Source: Bacteroidia bacterium (GTDB lineage Bacteria; Bacteroidota; Bacteroidia; J057). Taken from it: 64,000 bases of DNA. This document shows positions 1 to 9,064 of the stretch, piece after piece (the first letter of the stretch is position 1; each line of letters starts with the position of its first letter). The notes beneath the pieces were generated by a model, which searched no databases, was not told the DNA's origin, and was given only the letters and a program-made list of their open reading frames with translations. The stretch lies in the NCBI GenBank assembly GCA_030430575.1, contig JAUIKF010000037.1, positions 1-64,000 on the forward strand. The letters are read 5' to 3'. The translations under genes and the position numbers were made by a program.

Positions 1-50
1 AAAGTTCCCCTTGTGATATTATTTAAACAATATAGCATTATTTAACCCCA

Positions 51-121
51 TAGTACGACTTTTTGAGCCACCTACCTAGCACGACTTAATGAGCCAATTC
101 CTTAGCACGACTTAGTGAGCC
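51..121. repeat. three tandem 19-bp direct repeats, 26-bp period
   Basis: Three copies of a 19-bp motif close to TAGCACGACTTAATGAGCC begin at 51, 77 and 103, each separated by 7 unrelated bases. The first copy differs at a few positions. The array lies just downstream of the kinase gene stop codon, at the left edge of the window. A 26-bp period would place the copies on nearly the same DNA face every 2.5 turns. The function is unknown. It could be a binding-site array or part of a longer repeat that begins outside the window. Confidence 0.75.
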
Positions 122-143
122 TTGACAATCATTCAAAATTCAA

Positions 144-1553
144 TCAGACAGGCGTCTTCTTGATCCATCGTTCCAAGATATCTTTCAGCTTGGCGAAGGT
201 GAAGGGTTTGCTGACAAAATCGTTCATGCCAGCTTCGAAGCACTCCTTTTGATCTGTCAGGGAGGCGTTTGCTGTTAGGGCAATAATGGCAGGAGGTGGG
301 GTATTTTCTGCTTCATATTTAGTCAAAATATGCCCGGTAGCTTCTATCCCATTCATCTCAGGCATTTGGACATCCATAAAGATAAGATCGAAAGTTGACG
401 CTTCTACTCTTTCCAACGCTTCTACCCCATTGTTAGCTATACAGACTTGGTATCCAAATTTTTCTAGCACCTTACTGAGCAGTCGCTGGTTGATCAAATT
501 GTCATCAACTAGCAGGATGGTGGCTGGGTTAGCATCGGCAAATTGCTCATCAATTCCCACCCGTTCTGACAATTTAGTGGGGCGTTTCAATGAGGAAAGG
601 CTACTTATAGTCGGCTTTCTCAACGAGACATCAAATTGAAAAACAGACCCTTCATTTAGGGTGCTTGTTACGCCCAGTTGTCCTCCCATAAGCTCAACTA
701 ATTTGGAAGAAATATGTAGTCCAAGGCCAGTACCGCCATATTTTCGCGTAATAGAGAGGTCAGCCTGGGCAAAGGGTTGAAAAAGGCCTTCTATTTGAGC
801 AGGCGTCATCCCAATGCCTGTGTCGATCACCTGTATATTGATGCGTATTTGGCCCTCATTTTCCTCAAGCATGCTTATTTCTAGTTGGATGCCTCCCTCC
901 TCTGTGAACTTGACCGCATTGCCGATGAGGTTCACCAAAATCTGGCGTAGGCGGTTTTCATCTCCGATAAGCATATCCGGGATCCTAGGATCAATGTGAA
1001 AATGGAGCCCCAACCCTTTTTCCCTAATTTTCGCTTTAAACAGCCCTGTAATACTTGCGAGGCAATGGCGAACAGAAAAATTCGCCAAATCTAATTCTAA
1101 TTTACCAGCTTCAATCTTAGAAAGATCAAGCAATCCATTGATCAGTCGGAGAAGGGATTCTCCCGAAATCTTGAGGGTATCGATGTATTCTAACTGTTCG
1201 TCATTGAGTGGGGTGAGTTCCAAAAGTTGCAACATCCCTAAGACGCCATTCATCGGCGTTCGTATTTCATGGCTCATATTTGCCAGGAAAACGGATTTTG
1301 CCATATTGGCCTCTTCAGCTTCATGACGAGCCTCTTTCAGTTCTTCATTCTTCTCGGTAAGGTCATTGGATACTTGGGTCAAGAAATGGACAATGGCCGT
1401 TTTTTCTCGAAAGGTACGCTCAAACTTAAAAGAAGTAATAGTGTAATCTTTAGCTGCAACTCTCACGAGTTCAAGCATTTCTTTCTTCTCTTCCTCGCCA
1501 AGCGAGGAAGAAGCTTGTAACATCTTCTTCAATTGCTCCAAATCTTTTTGCAT
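144..1553 (-). CDS. soluble hybrid histidine kinase / response regulator
   Basis: Predicted cytoplasmic hybrid sensor kinase (469 aa) that would autophosphorylate on histidine and pass the phosphate to its own receiver. The first 90 residues are charged and helical, probably coiled coil; no membrane segment, PAS or GAF domain is visible. The HisKA H-box has His95 within SHEIRTP, followed by an HATPase domain with an N-box (NLIGNAVKF) and G-boxes (DTGIGM, GGTGLGL). The receiver domain fills the last 120 residues, with the acidic pair in LLVDDN, phospho-acceptor Asp394 in MDVQMPEMNG, the switch Thr in ALTANA and the conserved Lys in SKPF. It begins 9 bp after the stop of the FIST gene, so the two form an operon. 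The missing input domain suggests that the FIST protein or a coiled-coil partner supplies the signal (inference). No DNA-binding output is present. Confidence 0.93.
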   Translation of the reverse strand: MQKDLEQLKKMLQASSSLGEEEKKEMLELVRVAAKDYTITSFKFERTFREKTAIVHFLTQVSNDLTEKNEELKEARHEAEEANMAKSVFLANMSHEIRTPMNGVLGMLQLLELTPLNDEQLEYIDTLKISGESLLRLINGLLDLSKIEAGKLELDLANFSVRHCLASITGLFKAKIREKGLGLHFHIDPRIPDMLIGDENRLRQILVNLIGNAVKFTEEGGIQLEISMLEENEGQIRINIQVIDTGIGMTPAQIEGLFQPFAQADLSITRKYGGTGLGLHISSKLVELMGGQLGVTSTLNEGSVFQFDVSLRKPTISSLSSLKRPTKLSERVGIDEQFADANPATILLVDDNLINQRLLSKVLEKFGYQVCIANNGVEALERVEASTFDLIFMDVQMPEMNGIEATGHILTKYEAENTPPPAIIALTANASLTDQKECFEAGMNDFVSKPFTFAKLKDILERWIKKTPV

Positions 1554-1562
1554 CTACTTCTC

Positions 1563-2702
1563 TTAATTTTCTTTCAAAACTACTAGGGAACAGGTTTCAT
1601 TGTGGTAATCTGTACCACTCCCTTTAAGATTCCCTATTTCTCCATAAGTAAAGAATCCAACCAATGGTGCCCCCCAAACACTCCTAATTCCCTCTACTTC
1701 TTCTTCTATCATCGGCCCCAAAGCCAGGTGACGCGCTTTACACGAGAATAGAACCAGCGCATCTGCTTCTGGTGCATGTTGTTTAAGTAAGCGCGTTTCG
1801 TCTATAACTTGGTTGACAATATCAAAATTTGGCGGAACCGAAAACTTCACCTTGGCTCCTTGTGGTACTGTACCTCCAAAGATCAGAGATCCATCCTCGG
1901 GATTTCCCATTAGTGCAGCTCTCAAAACTGGTTCGTTTTCCCCTCGATCCAGTTGAAGTGGGTATTGAACCCCAATAGAGTCGACTACGTCGGAAGGATT
2001 TTTCCCTAAATCTTCTCTGAGTCCAAAATACTTGATAAATACATCTATGGCAGGCTCATCATCAATTGTATAGACAACATTTCCTTTAGCTTTTGTAATC
2101 GTTTTCTCCACGCCTACTCCTTTCCACCCACTTGCTGCCAGGCCCACCACAGAAAATTTATCCCCATCCAAAGTCAACCCAATAATCCCGTCGTTGGATG
2201 AAGTCCTATTAGAAAAGACAAAAGTCTCATTCATCTTAAAATCGTCTCCCGCCATCCCTCCAAATATTGGAACATTGTGCCCTATGGTATTTGTAATTCC
2301 GCGAACGACCTCTTCTCCATCAGTTGTAAGGCCAGAAAACGTAACCAATATTGCAGGATTTGAAAATGATTCGGTAGCTTTTTTAGCCAATTCTTGGCTT
2401 ATGCTATAGGTGTCTCGGTCTTCAGTTGAGATAACATCAATCCTAAAACCCGACTTATCCAGCTCCATAAGCATCACTGAACAGGCTGCCTCTATCACTT
2501 CATCATTTGCAATTTCACCTGCTGTAGTAGCCCCATATACTACTATTCCCCTTGAATCAAGAGACTTGCACACGGCATTATAATCTATTTCAACGGAACT
2601 AAATACAATAGCAAGTGTAGGGGCAAAGTCAGGGGTAATGTACTGATCTAGTTGGGAATCAATATTGCTAATGGAATCTCCATGAAATACTTTTGTTTTC
2701 AT
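1563..2702 (-). CDS. FIST-domain signal-sensing protein
   Basis: 379-residue protein matching the FIST N plus FIST C architecture (F-box and Intracellular Signal Transduction), a family thought to bind small ligands such as amino acids. The N-terminal half contains the characteristic GATTAGEI segment near residue 55-62 and the ILVTFSGLTTDGEEV...GGMAGDD region near 110-160. The C-terminal half has the FIST_C pattern with APLVGFFTYGEIG close to the end. No signal peptide or membrane segment is seen, so it is cytoplasmic. It is the first gene of a two-gene operon with the downstream histidine kinase (9 bp gap), a context typical of FIST proteins that feed a kinase. The actual ligand cannot be read from sequence. 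Confidence 0.92.
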   Translation of the reverse strand: MKTKVFHGDSISNIDSQLDQYITPDFAPTLAIVFSSVEIDYNAVCKSLDSRGIVVYGATTAGEIANDEVIEAACSVMLMELDKSGFRIDVISTEDRDTYSISQELAKKATESFSNPAILVTFSGLTTDGEEVVRGITNTIGHNVPIFGGMAGDDFKMNETFVFSNRTSSNDGIIGLTLDGDKFSVVGLAASGWKGVGVEKTITKAKGNVVYTIDDEPAIDVFIKYFGLREDLGKNPSDVVDSIGVQYPLQLDRGENEPVLRAALMGNPEDGSLIFGGTVPQGAKVKFSVPPNFDIVNQVIDETRLLKQHAPEADALVLFSCKARHLALGPMIEEEVEGIRSVWGAPLVGFFTYGEIGNLKGSGTDYHNETCSLVVLKEN

Positions 2703-2814
2703 GTTTTAGGGTAAATTCGATTTGACACTGCTTCAATTTATCAAAAGAAAGAACTGAATCAAAGGCTATATCTACATTTAGGATTTTGGGGTTTTCTCTT
2801 CGCACAGTTTTGTC

Positions 2815-2822
2815 TAACTTTG
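2815..2822 (+). promoter_or_regulatory. candidate Bacteroidota -7 promoter element for lysS
   Basis: TAACTTTG fits the Bacteroidota -7 consensus TAnnTTTG, 35 bp upstream of the lysS start codon. No good TTG -33 element lies at 19 bp; TTTTG-like tracts are nearby but at poor spacing. The call rests on consensus and position only. Confidence 0.4.
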
Positions 2823-2857
2823 CGGAGCAAAATTTTTGACCCAAATCCAGCATTATT

Positions 2858-4594
2858 TTGAGTACACCGTATTTATCTGATCAGGAACTGAGAAGAAGGG
2901 AAGAATTAGCCCAACTAAAGGCATTAGGAATAGATCCTTACCCTGCTGCAAAGTTTGAAATCAACTGCACTACACAAAAAATCCACGAGGGATTCTCCGA
3001 AGGGGTAGCAGGCTTTGATACCTTGTCTTTGGCAGGGCGCCTGACCAATAAACGGATCATGGGTAAAGCCTCTTTTGCCGAGTTGGAAGACAGCACAGGC
3101 AAGATTCAGCTCTATTTTAATCGCGATGAAATATGCCCAGGTGAAGATAAGACCCACTACAATACGGTTTTCAAAAAGCTGACATCCCTGGGAGACATTA
3201 TCGGGATCAAAGGTCATGCCTTTGTGACTCAGACAGGTGAAAAATCTGTTTTTGTGAAGGAATTTACCATGCTGTGCAAGGTATTGCGTCCGATTCCTTT
3301 TCGTACAGAAACCGATGACAAGGTATATGAAGTCCTCACAGACACTGAGCAGCGCTATCGCATGCGCTACCTTGACTTGATCGTCCATCCAGAAGTGAGA
3401 GAGGTTTTTCGCAAGCGAACCAAGATGGTCCAGACTATGCGGGATTACCTCAATGGCAAAGGGTACCTGGAAGTAGAAACACCGATCCTCCAGCCCATCT
3501 ATGGAGGTGCCACAGCGCGCCCCTTCAAGACCCACCACAATACCTTGGACATGACGCTCTATTTGCGCATAGCCAACGAACTATACCTCAAGCGGTTGAT
3601 TGTAGGAGGATTTGATGGCGTATATGAATTTTCAAAAGATTTCCGAAACGAAGGCATGTCTCGCTTTCACAACCCTGAATTCACCCAAGTAGAGCTTTAT
3701 GTCGCTTATAAAGACTATGAGTGGATGATGGATTTGGTGGAGGAAATGGTAGAACAAGTCGCCATCGCCACCAATGGTACTACGGAGGTGCAAGTTGGTG
3801 ACCACGTTATCAATTTTAAGCGTCCGTGGAAACGTATCACCATGTATGATTCCATTAAGGAGTTTACGGGCGTTGACATATCTGCCATGGATGAAGCTAC
3901 CATGCGCCAAGCTTGTAAAGAACTCGATGTACCTGTGGACGACACCATGGGCAGAGGAAAATTGATAGATGAGATTTTTGGAGAAAAGGTCGAGCCATTT
4001 TTGATTCAGCCTACCTTTATCACAGACTATCCCGTGGAGATGAGTCCCTTAGCCAAGAAACATAGATCCAAGGAAGGTCTTGTGGAGCGCTTTGAAGGGA
4101 TTTTCAATGGGAAAGAGTTTTGCAACTCCTTCTCGGAACTGAATGACCCCATAGATCAGCGCGAGCGCTTTGAATCTCAACTAGAACTCGTCAAGCGAGG
4201 CGATGCAGAAGCGATGATCCTCGATGAGGACTTCCTAAGGTCATTGGAATATGGTATGCCGCCTACGGCGGGATTGGGGATTGGAATCGATAGATTGGCT
4301 ATGATTATGACCAATCAACCCTCGATACAAGATGTGCTATTTTTCCCTCAAATGAAACCAGAGAAGAAGGTAGAAATAGCTAGTGCTGAGACCTTTACAG
4401 CACTCGGCGTGCGCGAGGAACTGGTCCAATTGTTGTACAAGGTGGGCATCACAACAGTTGAGGGGTTAAGGGATGCAAACCCCAACAAACTGCACCAAGA
4501 CATTTGCTCCCAAAATAAAAAACTCAAATTGGGCTTAAAAAACCCGACCAAGGAGGAGGTGACTCAGTGGCTTGCTAATGCTGCGACCGCCTAA
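2858..4594 (+). CDS. lysS: lysyl-tRNA synthetase (class II)
   Basis: Charges tRNA-Lys with lysine in the cytosol. The protein is 578 aa: an N-terminal OB-fold anticodon-binding domain (about 55-145) and a class II catalytic core. Motif 2 is at about 255-280 ([14 protein letters not shown]) and motif 3 at about 472-483 ([10 protein letters not shown]). Beyond the core is an extension of about 70 residues with a helix-hairpin-helix look ([21 protein letters not shown]), which makes it longer than the E. coli enzyme (505 aa) but normal for Bacteroidota. The start is a TTG codon giving [10 protein letters not shown]; no in-frame ATG lies nearby and the residues from here align with how this family begins. 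It is followed after 97 bp by the DUF349 gene on the same strand. Confidence 0.97.
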   Translation: MSTPYLSDQELRRREELAQLKALGIDPYPAAKFEINCTTQKIHEGFSEGVAGFDTLSLAGRLTNKRIMGKASFAELEDSTGKIQLYFNRDEICPGEDKTHYNTVFKKLTSLGDIIGIKGHAFVTQTGEKSVFVKEFTMLCKVLRPIPFRTETDDKVYEVLTDTEQRYRMRYLDLIVHPEVREVFRKRTKMVQTMRDYLNGKGYLEVETPILQPIYGGATARPFKTHHNTLDMTLYLRIANELYLKRLIVGGFDGVYEFSKDFRNEGMSRFHNPEFTQVELYVAYKDYEWMMDLVEEMVEQVAIATNGTTEVQVGDHVINFKRPWKRITMYDSIKEFTGVDISAMDEATMRQACKELDVPVDDTMGRGKLIDEIFGEKVEPFLIQPTFITDYPVEMSPLAKKHRSKEGLVERFEGIFNGKEFCNSFSELNDPIDQRERFESQLELVKRGDAEAMILDEDFLRSLEYGMPPTAGLGIGIDRLAMIMTNQPSIQDVLFFPQMKPEKKVEIASAETFTALGVREELVQLLYKVGITTVEGLRDANPNKLHQDICSQNKKLKLGLKNPTKEEVTQWLANAATA

Positions 4595-4691
4595 TCCAAG
4601 AGGAGGTTTTTATACCTAAAGTCGGATTCCGTGTATAATTGCAAATATTTGCGTAACATTACGTCTAATCTCAATAGAAAAACGCTGATTT

Positions 4692-7286
4692 ATGTTGTCA
4701 AAGGACAAGATCGAGAATGATCAGGAAGCGCAGGAAAATATCAATGGAGAGGGGACTCCAGAGACTGCCAATAACCTTTCTGATTCCACAGCGGAAACGC
4801 TGAATGAAGAAGCCTCTACACCTGCTCAAGATCACACTTCTGAGCCAGAAGAACCTTCCATGGAGACTCCTGCTGAAGAAACAGGAACCGCGAAAGAAGC
4901 CGCTGAAGCTGAGGCTTCAGATGCTGCTGATGAAGTAGAAGCCCCCGATGCACCGGTTGCAGAAGCTGAAGTACCAGAGGCCACTACTGATGAGCCAGAA
5001 ACTCCTGATACGCCTGTAGCTGAAGCTGAACAAGAAACTGCTCCCGAGGAGGCGTCGACTCCCGACACACCTGTAGCAGAAGCTCCAGAAGCCGATGCCG
5101 AGGAACCTGAGGCTACAGATGCCCCCACAGCAGAAGCTGAGACCTTAGAGGCTGCCGCTGATCAGGCAGATGCAGGTACAGAAGAACTGGCTCCAGCCGC
5201 TGCACCCGAAGGGGCAGCAGAGGAAGCGGCTCCAGAAGCTTCCAATGAAGAGACTCCAGAATCAGAAGAAGCGCCAGAAGAGCCGCTTACCGTAAGTGAC
5301 TCCTTCTCCGAAGAGGAGATGATGAAGCAGATTGATCAGATTCTGGATAACGCCGAAAACCTCGACGCACTGATCGAAAATGCCAATCCCAGTGAGATGA
5401 TTCTCATGATTGACCATTTCTACCATGCAGAGGAAGTAAGGCCTTATATACGCCGAGTTGGATTGATCAAACGCGCCTTTGACGCAATAAGGGATAAGCA
5501 AGAGGTCCCTACAGCCTTGTTGACTCGCTTCAGCACGTCCCTGGCAAGATTCAATAAAAAGCGGTCTGAATACCAAGCCGCGCTTGAAGTGGAAAAAGAG
5601 GAGAATTCTCGCCTGAAGCGGGAGTTAATCACCCAGTTGAAGGAGGTCGTAGATGCCGAAGACATGACACGCTACAATGAAGTACGTGACATGCAGGATC
5701 GGTGGAAGAAGATCGGATTTGTGCGCAAAGAAGACATGGACCTGCTCAATCAAGAGTATCGGTATCTGTTGGATCAATATTATAAGCAGCGGGAGATTCA
5801 TCTTCAGTTGAGAGACTATGACCGCAAAATCAATTTGCAGGACAAAGAGAAACTGCTGATTGAACTTACACATATTATCCCTGCAGAGGAAGACCGTGAA
5901 AAGAGAGAAATCTGGCAGCAGAAAAATGATATGTTGACGGATATTCAGCTTCGCTGGCGGGCCGTAGGCCATGTCCCTAGAGAGGACCTCGACCGTATCA
6001 ACCAAACCTATCGGAAGATCACAGAAGAGTTTTTCAACCTCAGACATGAATTCTACGAATCTCAAGATGAGGAGAAAAAAGAAAATACAGAGAAAAAGGA
6101 GGCACTTCTCATTCGCATGCAGGAGTTTGCAGAATTTGGTTCTGATAAGCCCAAAGCATGGAATGAAGCCACCAATAACCTGAGGAAGCTGCAAGAGGAG
6201 TGGAAAGAAATTGGCAGGGCCAGTAAGGAAAAGAATAGCGACCTGTGGAAGCAATACCGTGCGGTCGGCAATGCTTTCTTTGCTGCAAAAGCTGCATTTT
6301 TCCGCCAACTCGATGATATGCGCCAGGAAAACCTCCAGAAAAAGCGCGAGCTATGCGAAAAAGCAGAAGCCTTGGTCAAGGAGGAAAATATTGAGAAGAC
6401 AGCGAATGAACTGAAAGCCCTTCAAGTGGAGTGGAAAAAGATTGGCTCTGTGCCTGATCGCTACTCCAACAAATTGTGGCAACGGTTCCGGGCTGCATGT
6501 GATGCATTCTTCGAAACGCGTAGGAGCCATTATGATGCTTTGCGCAGTGATGAGAATGCTAACCTGGATCGCAAAAAAGCGCTGATCCAAGAAGTCCGCA
6601 AGATTTCGGTAGAAGAAGCGGGAAGCGCTGATGAGGCGATTGCCCAAATCAAGGAAATCCAAGCTAGATGGAAAGGGATCGGAAGGGTACCCTATAAGGA
6701 TAAAGACACCATCTGGAAAGAATTCAGAGCTGAGATTGATCAGTTTTTTGATGACTTGCGCGCCAATCGCGATCGCAGCAACTACGCTAAGCTTAAGTCA
6801 TCAGTAAAATCTCTGCCCGTAGATAAGAAGACACGTGCTATCAAAGATAAAATCTTCAGGGCTACCAAGAAAATCCAGGCTTCTGAGGAGATGATTGAGC
6901 AGTATAGTACAAATATCCAGTTCATCTCTAAAGGAAAATCAGGAGATGCGCTACGTGAACAAATCCAAGGGCAAATAGACAAAGAAAAACGTGCCCTTGA
7001 AAATTCACGCAAGCACCTGCGTCAACTAGAGGATCTACTGAAGAACCCGCCAAAGGAGGAGAAGCCTAAAGAAGAAGAAGCGAAAAAAGAGGAGGCTCCT
7101 GCTGAGGCTAAAAAAGCGGATGCGCCTACAGAGAAGGAAGCTGACGCACCTGTGGAGCAAGAAACCGAGGCTCAACCTGAGGCAAAAGCTTCTGATGAAG
7201 CTCCTGAAGCAAAAGAGGAAACTCCTCCAAGTGAAGAAGCGGATGCCGCTCCTCCATCCAAGGAAGAAAAACCTGCTGAAGAATAA
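4692..7286 (+). CDS. DUF349 repeat protein with acidic low-complexity ends
   Basis: 864-residue protein of the DUF349 family, common in Bacteroidota and of unestablished function. About 200 N-terminal residues are a Glu/Ala/Pro/Thr-rich acidic tract built from loose repeats such as PETPDTPVAEAE. Then come five DUF349 repeats, each about 75 residues and recognisable by W(K/R)xIGxVxxxxxDxLWxxFR and FF cores: RWKKIGFV, RWRAVGHV, EWKEIGRA, EWKKIGSV and RWKGIGRV. A coiled-coil segment and a Lys/Glu/Ala-rich tail of about 100 residues follow. No signal peptide or membrane segment is present. Codon-level repetition in the tail looks prone to slippage. The gene ends in a strong intrinsic terminator. 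Related proteins have been linked to RNA or ribosome biology, but nothing here proves that. Confidence 0.88.
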   Translation: MLSKDKIENDQEAQENINGEGTPETANNLSDSTAETLNEEASTPAQDHTSEPEEPSMETPAEETGTAKEAAEAEASDAADEVEAPDAPVAEAEVPEATTDEPETPDTPVAEAEQETAPEEASTPDTPVAEAPEADAEEPEATDAPTAEAETLEAAADQADAGTEELAPAAAPEGAAEEAAPEASNEETPESEEAPEEPLTVSDSFSEEEMMKQIDQILDNAENLDALIENANPSEMILMIDHFYHAEEVRPYIRRVGLIKRAFDAIRDKQEVPTALLTRFSTSLARFNKKRSEYQAALEVEKEENSRLKRELITQLKEVVDAEDMTRYNEVRDMQDRWKKIGFVRKEDMDLLNQEYRYLLDQYYKQREIHLQLRDYDRKINLQDKEKLLIELTHIIPAEEDREKREIWQQKNDMLTDIQLRWRAVGHVPREDLDRINQTYRKITEEFFNLRHEFYESQDEEKKENTEKKEALLIRMQEFAEFGSDKPKAWNEATNNLRKLQEEWKEIGRASKEKNSDLWKQYRAVGNAFFAAKAAFFRQLDDMRQENLQKKRELCEKAEALVKEENIEKTANELKALQVEWKKIGSVPDRYSNKLWQRFRAACDAFFETRRSHYDALRSDENANLDRKKALIQEVRKISVEEAGSADEAIAQIKEIQARWKGIGRVPYKDKDTIWKEFRAEIDQFFDDLRANRDRSNYAKLKSSVKSLPVDKKTRAIKDKIFRATKKIQASEEMIEQYSTNIQFISKGKSGDALREQIQGQIDKEKRALENSRKHLRQLEDLLKNPPKEEKPKEEEAKKEEAPAEAKKADAPTEKEADAPVEQETEAQPEAKASDEAPEAKEETPPSEEADAAPPSKEEKPAEE

Positions 7287-7288
7287 CA

Positions 7289-7318
7289 AAAAGCCTGGCC
7301 ACGAGCCAGGCTTTTTTA
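7289..7318. terminator. bidirectional intrinsic terminator
   Basis: A perfect 9-bp stem AAGCCTGGC / GCCAGGCTT (7291-7299 and 7305-7313) with a 5-nt loop, preceded by an A tract and followed by a T tract. It lies between the convergent DUF349 gene and the periplasmic-protein gene and could end transcription from both sides. Confidence 0.92.
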
Positions 7319-7319
7319 T

Positions 7320-7778
7320 TTACCAACGATTTCGAGGATTGCGATTGGCATTCTGGCTTCGTAGTTGTTTCAATACCCATCGAGGAAATTCTTCTTCGGC
7401 ATAATAAAACCGCAAGAGTTTTTTGGGAGAAAGTATTTCCTGGAATTGAGGGTAATACCTTTCAATAATAGCCAACCTTTTCCGCTTATAACTCATCAAT
7501 TCTTCTGATGCTACCTGAATTTCAGATTCACTCAATTGGTTCATGGTCCGCTTAAGGGTTGCTGCGCGAAGTTTCATCTCTTTCTGAACCGCTTCAATCT
7601 CCTCGCTATACGCATTAAACACCGGCCAGAATTTTTGTGCATCTGTCGCAGACAACGGAATTTTTTCTGTGTAATAACCAATCCTGAGCTGTTTGATTTT
7701 AGGGTTCGATGGCAATTGGCTAATAGCGTGAGGCGCAAGTCCCCACAGTACGGTTATTAGGGCGAGTAGTGTTTTCAT
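7320..7778 (-). CDS. secreted helical protein, third gene of ECF sigma operon
   Basis: Small exported protein, 152 aa from the start chosen here. The start at MKTLLALITV is preferred because it begins directly with a signal peptide (hydrophobic to about residue 15, cleavage after HAISQ); ten further residues could be read upstream. The mature part is almost wholly helical and rich in Lys, Glu and Arg, with a pattern (FWPVFNAYSEEIEAV...ERYYPQFQEILSPKKLLRFY) like the periplasmic proteins that accompany ECF sigma operons in Bacteroidota and resemble Spy/CpxP-type helical sensors. It is the last gene after sigma and anti-sigma, 42 bp downstream. The role is inferred from context: sensing or buffering envelope stress. 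Confidence 0.75.
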   Translation of the reverse strand: MKTLLALITVLWGLAPHAISQLPSNPKIKQLRIGYYTEKIPLSATDAQKFWPVFNAYSEEIEAVQKEMKLRAATLKRTMNQLSESEIQVASEELMSYKRKRLAIIERYYPQFQEILSPKKLLRFYYAEEEFPRWVLKQLRSQNANRNPRNRW

Positions 7779-7820
7779 ATAATCCTTCATTTCAAATGTA
7801 AAAAACATATAATCTTTCTG

Positions 7821-8408
7821 TTAAATCCCTTCAATGAGGGTTTCTTCTAAGTCAAAAGTAGATTGGTCTAGTAGATCCAATAAGTCAGAAACTTCTTCCT
7901 CGCTAAATTCTTCTCCTTCAAAAGAAATCGCCGACAAGTCAAATACCTCTGCAATATCAAAGGCGTCTACATCTGTCTGCTCAATAATGCTCCAATAATC
8001 TATTGCTGTATCCTGAGTATGTGTTTGATCTCCCATTACCCACATTCCCACCACCAGCAATACCACTGCCGCAGCCACACTCATAGCATAGACCAATTGT
8101 TGGGGATGTTGCCACAACTGACGGAGCGTGCGCGTCGCAGATGGCTGAGAAGCCTGAATCGTTTCCATCACCTTATTGGGAAATGACGCCGCATAATGAC
8201 TGGGCTGAAGGAAGATATTTTCCTTTCCTGCGGCTCGCAAATTAGGCGCATTTTCAAGAACGTCTTCGTCTTCGATCTTGTCCGCTAACACTGACATAAA
8301 CGACCCAAAATACCTATCAGGTGCTTCAAATGGCCCTTCTCGGCTCACCTGATCAAGAAACGAAGGCGTTTCTCCTGACTTATTAGGTTCTATATCGTTC
8401 GTATTCAT
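7821..8408 (-). CDS. single-pass membrane anti-sigma-like protein
   Basis: 195-residue protein with one membrane segment near residues 110-130 (YAMSVAAAVVLLVVGMWVMG), a cytosolic N-terminal part and an acidic C-terminal part ending in many Glu/Asp/Leu residues. There is no zinc-binding anti-sigma motif. Its ATG overlaps the sigma factor stop codon (TAATG), implying translational coupling, which is the usual arrangement of a sigma factor and its membrane-bound inhibitor. I infer that it holds the sigma factor at the inner membrane until a signal arrives from outside. The sequence itself is weakly conserved, so the call leans on position, topology and size. Confidence 0.7.
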   Translation of the reverse strand: MNTNDIEPNKSGETPSFLDQVSREGPFEAPDRYFGSFMSVLADKIEDEDVLENAPNLRAAGKENIFLQPSHYAASFPNKVMETIQASQPSATRTLRQLWQHPQQLVYAMSVAAAVVLLVVGMWVMGDQTHTQDTAIDYWSIIEQTDVDAFDIAEVFDLSAISFEGEEFSEEEVSDLLDLLDQSTFDLEETLIEGI

Positions 8409-8959
8409 TAGGATTCTGTTAAATATTTCTCAATCTTTTTTACCGCATGATGATAACTCGCTTTGAGCGCGCCTACCGTTACTTCCAACATGTCAGCCAT
8501 TTCATCATATTTCAATTCGTTAAAATACCGCATATTAAATACCAATCGCTGTCGATCTGGTAACGTAAGGATAGCCAGTTGCAACTTTTGTTGGATTTCA
8601 TCCCCGCCAATATACTTCCCTTGGGTCAGGCTATGGCGCAAGTCTGCTTCGAGATCCTCTACCGGTTGATGCATATGTTTCTTTTTTTGGTTCAAAAAAG
8701 TTAATGCTTCATTGGTTGCAATGCGATATAGCCAGGTTTTGATTGCGGCATCTCCTCGGAATCGGTCCAGGTACCGCCATGCCTTCAAAAAGGTATTTTG
8801 GAGGACATCATCCGTATCCCCGTGATCAATCACCATCCGACGGATATGATAGTACAACATTTCCTGATGGTCACGGACCACCTGCTCAAAAGCGTAGGCG
8901 CGTGTCACCGGATTTTTCAACTGGTCTAGGAGCGTTTGTTCTTTCAAGGCTACTGGCAT
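8408..8959 (-). CDS. ECF-type RNA polymerase sigma factor
   Basis: 183-residue sigma-70 family factor of the extracytoplasmic-function type. Region 2 (about 25-95) shows the typical DVLQNTFLKAWRYLDRFRG and IKTWLYRIATNEAL stretches. Region 4 (about 120-178) has LPDRQRLVFNMRYFNELKYDEMA and a helix-turn-helix VTVGALKASYHHAVKKI. It has no extra domain. It heads a three-gene operon with a membrane inhibitor and a secreted helical protein, diverging from the L,D-transpeptidase gene 105 bp away. Such operons usually autoregulate and respond to envelope conditions. No clear own-promoter motif was identified upstream. Confidence 0.95.
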   Translation of the reverse strand: MPVALKEQTLLDQLKNPVTRAYAFEQVVRDHQEMLYYHIRRMVIDHGDTDDVLQNTFLKAWRYLDRFRGDAAIKTWLYRIATNEALTFLNQKKKHMHQPVEDLEADLRHSLTQGKYIGGDEIQQKLQLAILTLPDRQRLVFNMRYFNELKYDEMADMLEVTVGALKASYHHAVKKIEKYLTES

Positions 8960-9064
8960 GTTGGTACTTGGACCATCATTTGAGGGAAAGGTTTAAATAG
9001 GATCAATACTTCCTACTAATTATTGGATTTATCCGTTAATTTCAGACAAATTTTATCATCAACC

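Noticed and set aside
5625-6308. 227-codon frame antisense to the DUF349 gene
   Set aside because: Leu/Phe-rich mirror of charged helical repeats; overlaps the real gene entirely.
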